A stretch of 64,000 nt of DNA, taken from an uncultured Methanomicrobiales archaeon (GTDB lineage Archaea > Thermoplasmatota > Thermoplasmata > Methanomassiliicoccales > Methanomethylophilaceae). The stretch is from contig CALAVG010000112.1 in assembly GCA_937892275.1 (NCBI GenBank), positions 15,036 to 79,035 of the forward strand, written 5' to 3'. Both the position numbers and the translations under genes were made by a program. Positions 62,201 through 64,000 of this stretch are shown piece after piece; the stretch's first letter is position 1; each line of letters starts with the position of its first letter. The notes beneath the pieces are model-generated. The model saw only the letters and a list, made by a program, of their open reading frames with translations, had not been told where the DNA came from and searched no databases.

Positions 62201-63911
62201 ATCTGTTACTGCTGATCTTCTCCAAAGTGAGTTCCTCAAGGTTCAGATACCCTCTCATGACCATCAGTCCGCTGATGGTCAGGACTCCAACAGCGCCGGG
62301 AGGTAGCCGACGGCCCTCTGAATCCACGACAAAGGCCTTGAGATTCTTGTCCAACCGCCCAACCACGAATTTATTACCTCTGTCAGTAAGACGGCAATGC
62401 GATATCGAAGCCACCTCAGAACATCCATAACATACCCACATGATGGATTCGAAGTCCGAATCGATGATGCCGACCTGCTCTCCAGCCATCATGATACATT
62501 TCAACGTTGTTGTTGATGTATAGCCGGAATAAGCTTTAGCGATACTTGGTGTGACATTGACGTGCGTAATATGATGACTGCGGAAGTATTCGTCCATGGC
62601 AGGCATATCCCTGCGTATCTCTGATGGCATCACGTCGACAGCCGAACCGACGAGTATAGGAGGGTACAGGGACGGCACATGGAACATGAATCCCAGATTG
62701 ACGAATAAAGACACTATGCTGTTTCTGTCAAGGCCTATGTCCAAATATGATGCTGCACAGTTTATGAGGGATCCACGGTCCTGGATCACTCCCTTGGGCC
62801 TACCGGTCGTCCCGGATGTGTAAGCCAAAATCGCTATGTCGGATTCCGTTACGGTTACATCAGGGAATGGACATGGTGTTACATCACCAACGTCGATGAG
62901 GGGGATGTCCGTAAGAGCTCTTATCCTTTCGATACTATCCTTATCGACCAGAATAGCAGCAGGGTTACAATCTTCCAGCATGTACTGAAGGCGGTCATCG
63001 GGTAAAGCTATGTCCAAATTACAATAAGCAGCACCTGCACGCATGATAGCAAGTGGCCCCAACGCAAGCCATTCAGACCTATCCATGAAGATACCGACCA
63101 CATCTCCACGTACTATGCCGAGAGACACCAATTTCGCTGCCAATCCCCCGGTGATTCCATATGCTTCTGAGTAACTATAGACGCAGTCTCTAAATTTGAC
63201 AAAATTGTTATCAGGGGTCTTTTGAGACCACCATCTGAACGCGTCGAGTATATCCGGGAACGGAGCATCCATGGACGTATCGTTCACATTGTCCAGGATT
63301 TTTAAGTCGGCATCGGATATATAATCAATTTCCGAAAGACACCTAGTACTGAGAATCCCCTCCATTATCTTGCTCAGGGATGAAGTAAAACGTATGCAGA
63401 AGTCATCCGAGAATCTATCTGAATGTTCCAATAACATCCATAATTTGTCAGCCCTGATAGATACGGCGAGATTGATATGAGTGCCTTCGATATTTCTGAG
63501 CGTATCGGCCCTGTATATCACCATGGATGATATCGAAGAGGCCACATAGCAAATATCTGCGATGTCTTCGGATGAGATGCGCTCATCAAATCTACTGGTG
63601 GCGTTGGATAGAAATTCTTCGGTGCCAGTACAGGAGCAATCTAACAACACTGGCCTCAGACCGGCATCGTATATGCTAAATGCCGATACTGTATTGTCAG
63701 TAAACTTCGAAAGACAATAGCCAAATGAAGCATATATCAGACGGTTGACCGATCTATCGTCCAATCCCTTCAATCCATCCCATTTCCCCGTATTGAATGA
63801 TATCTTGAATGTGCCTGATCTTCCAGCTACCGATTGGACAGGCAATGGATCGTCTTCATAAGCATGGAAAAGTTCAAGGTACTCATGCTTAAATTCATTC
63901 GAAGTGCTCAT
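50292..63911 (-). CDS. four-module nonribosomal peptide synthetase
   Basis: This 4539-residue NRPS has these domains (approximate residues). A condensation C-terminal lobe at 1-215. A1 220-690, T1 (Ser ~741), C1 785-1205 (NHLVFDG ~899). A2 1215-1670, T2 (Ser ~1726), C2 1770-2180 (HHVIADG ~1883). A3 2200-2650, T3 (Ser ~2703). An epimerase at 2755-3170 (HHLVVDAVSW ~2871, EGHGRIEELGDVSRTVGWF ~2996). C3 3180-3590 (HHLAVDN ~3275), A4 3600-4060, T4 (Ser ~4099), C4 4150-4539 (HHLIFDG ~4269). Adenylation motifs TSGTTG/TSGSTG, YG-x-SE or YGPTE, NGD/TGD and N(G/A)KVD are intact. No thioesterase or reductase domain follows C4. The start is ATG 63911 with its own TATA box. It should make a four-unit peptide-like product with the third unit epimerized. 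Confidence 0.95.
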   Translation of the reverse strand: MSTSNEFKHEYLELFHAYEDDPLPVQSVAGRSGTFKISFNTGKWDGLKGLDDRSVNRLIYASFGYCLSKFTDNTVSAFSIYDAGLRPVLLDCSCTGTEEFLSNATSRFDERISSEDIADICYVASSISSMVIYRADTLRNIEGTHINLAVSIRADKLWMLLEHSDRFSDDFCIRFTSSLSKIMEGILSTRCLSEIDYISDADLKILDNVNDTSMDAPFPDILDAFRWWSQKTPDNNFVKFRDCVYSYSEAYGITGGLAAKLVSLGIVRGDVVGIFMDRSEWLALGPLAIMRAGAAYCNLDIALPDDRLQYMLEDCNPAAILVDKDSIERIRALTDIPLIDVGDVTPCPFPDVTVTESDIAILAYTSGTTGRPKGVIQDRGSLINCAASYLDIGLDRNSIVSLFVNLGFMFHVPSLYPPILVGSAVDVMPSEIRRDMPAMDEYFRSHHITHVNVTPSIAKAYSGYTSTTTLKCIMMAGEQVGIIDSDFESIMWVCYGCSEVASISHCRLTDRGNKFVVGRLDKNLKAFVVDSEGRRLPPGAVGVLTISGLMVMRGYLNLEELTLEKISSNRFTNEPGYDRLFNNGDLATIMPDGTIAVYGRHDNQLKIRGNRVETTEVEEVIRASKSVNQVTVQGMMNDQGVMELVAYIVGGDRSFDYQSLVASKKPEYMVPSHVLFIDSIPLNINGKVDRRALPKPKISISEENYVAPRNDVEGRICKAFAESFSLEKWGIDDDFVKFGGDSLRAIKVQSRIADLTTVSMILQYRTPRQIAEKGRIQSIENPYTAKTGCPLTGDQETMYMDVVMNGKETAYNMDFTFRTDASSEDALEALNKVIRAHPVICSRIEVREGRPYIVCDSEPSVAIRDEPPSMKEMTAPFDMETGPLSRFVICGKTIYGCVNHLVFDGMSVVVFQNEFVKAIAGKELEYDEGFTFFKAGADAFEGSAGYKEGSDYFSSMFSSYDDSKPLRSPDGKSGCIYMHLSAGRKRLSDVAASMGTTAYNILVSAFGYALSRFTGSEDTVFCTVESGRDFGNLSTSTGMFATTVPHRISCENRDTRAFILDSSKEIDTAKKHQRYPFRKVSERFGIRSDIVFQYRADLVSKPTEEETVIENGKEVIHHIDRDRVTEILAAVYDYGDDGLEIGVEHSDSYSDAFARSLAEVFDRILSGLMQCSRLSDIQYTSPEEISTMDSVFTDRPLSYPDVMDAFSHYLEESPDRELISARGRRFTFRECADLIGGLAESIRNLGTRRTDRVCILLERSEWFLLAPLAVLSVGSCYAGLDPGNPDDRLREIINDCNPAVIITDSDQVDRAKTLTDVPLILVDNEKKGEFVPSEYDPFDDAFIVYTSGSTGKPKGVVHTRCNLVSNSDAYISGRGLNEDTVLGMFCGLGFVSHATLLYPPVVGGFRLDIIPQDVRTDMNSLSKHVDEEGITIIDLISSVSRMFFDVHKGRRITVNMGGEPIGGFNGNEPCNICYTYGSSEGMQCVCQGTLTTRINDLSVGFPAPNMRVYVLDKENRRVPMGAFGHICISGPQLARGYFGDDPKLNVAFMDNPYADSEDNLRLFNTGDVGTILQDGSLGMLGRRDGQVKIRGNRVELTEIEAAIRECNGVKAVTVQKMTVSNEDCLVAYVVPDMDTDLDVQFIRDHVASSKPLYMVPSFVVSIDRIPLNSNGKVDKRALPTPSRTADRPPFVAPRNGREEELCNVFSEILGIESIGIDDSFVSLGGNSLMAIAVRSRLSFHVNSSDILRLATVRRIMESTKSVNFNKSMYTLETGCPLTESQLNVYLDQIVNGKETAYNNYFEVDLGDISLEKAESVLHNVFASYPILGCRIENRDVPYLVVGQEPNIRIGDAQGIRDPFDMAVSLSRFAIYSKEGHTIVEGALHHVIADGLSRDIVKSAISALPEYPAKPDLGFLVASAYGQAMAEYNEEAARFFEERFAGTDVDHGLIDDPDGKIGLTTITMSTGIRSLESFARKQGVSPGALTAAVFAYAISRHTGRSDAVFCNIDNGRDIPGVDRSVGMFVRTLPVHIDTSDDTVDNYLQKATVEIMETARYGSYPFRKLSKDYGVNADITFQFTAGFIDIPMSDLHEGFTPLDEKESGLTDEMSVNMMGSGDSLIFSVLHTARFAPERVISIGRTFDSVLSSMVAGKVSRMKEIQLASEEDIRREEDLWSTCETRFTSFLDAFKHDVAESPDSVYISYEGVRITYKQADIITSSISSALNKVGAGRGVSIASFVERSEWYGLVFLAIQKSGAVYVPMDLTYPDERLGFMMEDADVKAVLVTPETAERASSLTSAIIIDVTSVEEDSGEDVSQDPDAPSLILYTSGTTGKPKGSIISNRSVNNFSEWYAQATSAGKDDKFALYASYGFDAHLMPICGAIYCGCCLDIIPESVRLDMGALNDHLESNHVTELFLPTSVGRMFTASQSNSVLKHLFVGGEASGNMQPNGTYKLIDGYGPTENLIFTCTSDVEGRFPSSIGRPLPNNRLYILDSEKRRLPYGAIGELYIAGHQLADGYLNRPDADKKAYSVNPYSDDPLYGRLYNTGDYCRYLPDSTVMILGRRDGQVKIRGNRVELTEVEACILSMDGIDKVTVQPRVAESGIKELCAYVVATGNIIEQDVREYIAERKPAYMVPAYVVLMDSIPLTVNGKVDRRALPEPHSSKTEGIAPRNEIEKILCDAFSRILDMEQVYIDDDFVSLGGDSIKAISVSSLVRKEGLTVSAQDIIKKRTVRAVATITVASEYNAAEVTGGCEIVPNVQIFESSVPDKDHFYQFMVLRSDSRIDVTVLQKAFDKVTDHHDILRSRFDGHLRIGRAGQSVCHVGNMIINRDEDIADEVRKILSDLDILEGRMISCCVVECHDYDLLCISIHHLVVDAVSWNIILQDLLGTYSGMMEGSVDRLPSKTQSYKEWAEKITNLKDSLDKAEVDYWIGECKGITSCSATDTGIRTLESVVPVTPLELSDNPFRATLDQVMIAGLAKACHQTFGESIVHIAMEGHGRIEELGDVSRTVGWFTSLYPISIPSTEDMDDIMWNTIEKMNAVPSGGIGYGVLRLAGVNGITGLPPVSFNYLSDSMSFCDHGFSQWEGMGPADAGDPSLVVHGISINVFKESNRFRILCYCDRDTIYDENAEDLVNKFSENLISFSKEFSRRMSEGIFSCGLSIPTLNVLLDESKGDMGNAYNSPNILNMPEGTSVEVLRAAVDEVIRAHPALRIRVGRKGINPWFICDSIPDIRIIEGEPDYEEFNSRFDFHKGVSRFWIVKEGERVKLMMNIHHLAVDNLSVGNLRKDIIDAYGGKRLSLDLGFIQSAADNVPEYSPEYSRSETYFDEMFSGADMDSSPVSDGSDRPCDVLKRLDIKSDRVEAFCRKEGITANNLFMSAFAYTLSRFTGRSDSIFCMMENGRDTPELERSVGMFARILPILIDCKDSTVKDFLQSVGDRVVQTVANHGYPFYEIVRRFGVTGAVQFQYVPSQNFLESFEHYANGNREHVLTDFDFNIMTDGDGYVCYLLCCAKYHKSTAERFVDSYVRVLNGLMRCERLSEIQYVSEDDLALQDSYNDTAKQLINRTAIEAFHTSLMKDPEAVLVKYLDKRISYVQAENISNGVADSLIKAGVKVGDRVAMLVPRSELYVTVPLGIIKSGAAYVPIDDSYPDDRVLHMLTDSKPAAAVAVREMAERIHSLADDIPVVCVEDVNPSEKSIARYPTASDICVVLYTSGTTGKPKGSQITHRAVVNMCEWYVDFTHMTPEDCYGYYTSTAFDIHTMAVFAAMFCGASVDVVPEDIRLDMEALNDHYVSQNVTHTFITTQVGKLFASSGFETTVRFLLYGGEKLGVFTAPESIGACESYGPSENLSLSTAIYVNDRKDPSSVGYLLPNIKAYVLDAEKRRIPNGAVGELYLAGSQLSTGYLDREELNAKVFSPNPFDTIEGYETIYATGDFFRWLPDGTLGVLGRRDGQVKIRGNRVELTEVDAVIRGINGIRDVTVQPIVNSTGGKELCAYVVIEPGSSITASEITSFVAASKPAYMVPAYVIIMDSIPLTVNAKVDKRRLPKPDTDSLRAQYAAPRNDLEVKCCKAFEQILGVEQIGIDDDFIQLGGDSIKAIRLLPLLHDMGLENIGITPADVLAMRTVRAMMQNSYISGQEIADLYNQETGSPLTDAQRSMYEYIRNDPGTWYNLPFSISMDWWKDPENMKCVLEECIRSTPILRSRLSSKGEEPMIYFDSDVDIQIVYADPNEIAKIFVTWFDIEAQPLFRAAICYWEERVTVLSDIHHLIFDGRSIGAFVNKMISIYRGESPKFDDGQFRVAAYDKVMKGSERYQRSKQLAERVIAGSCTDYLPMEQSEKSGFIAHQITADGDRIRKYIRENRLSVAGFFAAILGRTFTELSGKDRCLFFLTHDGRGHIPLDDSIDLYAKGAPVSVETADKDVVTIMKDVSSQILECMSFDEYSVWEMMKDHGVKWNIRFQYANFYSMDGASIFDHVKNLRGTDMSIADFWSRMTESGDGYMLIVTRSKKISDRLLKQVVEIFDRLVTETIEKK

Positions 63912-63932
63912 AAGGTTTGTAAGTATTCCAAG

Positions 63933-63940
63933 AATATATT
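63933..63940 (-). promoter_or_regulatory. TATA box for the NRPS gene
   Basis: Minus-strand AATATATT is 22-29 bases before the ATG at 63911, so the transcript is leaderless or nearly so. It shows that the NRPS starts here as its own unit and that its shortened N-terminus is not caused by the window edge. Confidence 0.55.
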
Positions 63941-64000
63941 CATTTAGCTTGAGTTCCCGACCCTTTTTCTTACCACATCTTGAAGTTAGGCCGAGTCTTT

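Noticed and set aside
50292..63911. Naming the NRPS product from the adenylation codes
   Set aside because: Hand alignment of A3 and A4 gave pocket residues that match no code I am sure of, and A1 and A2 are atypical, so no product or amino acid is claimed.

Overview
This window is archaeal and very probably from a methanogen of the order Methanomassiliicoccales (Thermoplasmata). It carries Nop5, aIF5A, PCNA, TFS, Nob1, CDP-archaeol synthase, geranylgeranyl-reductase-family proteins, a methanogenesis marker protein 11 and a complete membrane Fpo (F420H2-dehydrogenase-like) cluster that has no fpoF or fpoO beside it, which is the known arrangement of that order. None of the protein-coding genes I could terminate ends in TAG; all use TGA or, less often, TAA. 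That fits the pyrrolysine-using members of the order. No tRNA, rRNA, CRISPR array, prophage or insertion sequence was seen.

Layout. 1-2062 (+): the 3' end of nop5, a 404-base gap holding a candidate structured RNA, then aIF5A overlapping an agmatinase gene (polyamine supply for hypusine). 2065-8458 (-): smc-scpA-scpB followed by a phosphohexomutase-like gene with degraded motifs. 8608-11018 (-): carS-pyrE-udg-nagD-like. 11095 (+): nob1, whose frame runs on into the gene opposite. 11554-13595 (-): a geranylgeranyl reductase and a polyprenyl-synthase-like protein with altered Asp-rich motifs. 13716-24100 (-): fpoABCDHIJ1J2KLMN with tightly overlapping genes; FpoI carries four rather than two [4Fe-4S] motifs. 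24215 (+): proC.

25025-35716 (-): a long, tightly packed co-oriented block. It starts with the three-enzyme AMP pathway (ribose-1,5-bisphosphate isomerase, form III RuBisCO, AMP phosphorylase) and continues with a polysaccharide deacetylase, an apparent GNAT-FolD fusion, KptA, marker protein 11, a cis-prenyltransferase and a B12-binding radical SAM protein. 35826 (+) is an unknown Cys-rich protein. 37300-42955 (-): tfs, pcn, split transketolase, transaldolase, a second geranylgeranyl reductase and taw2. 43060-44607 (-) is a membrane protein with a long Lys/Glu/Pro linker and a nuclease-like C-terminal domain. 44799-46146 (+) is a small ORF followed by a beta-CASP RNase.

46189-63911 is the accessory part and the most interesting region: a nonribosomal peptide biosynthetic locus in an archaeon. 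It contains a 4539-residue four-module NRPS, a Sfp-type phosphopantetheinyl transferase that would activate it, an ATP-grasp ligase and an MFS exporter. The NRPS begins with only the C-terminal lobe of a condensation domain, has two first adenylation domains that lack the usual substrate-binding Asp, epimerizes at module 3, and ends in a condensation domain without a thioesterase. The product is likely an unusual short peptide that cannot be named from sequence alone.
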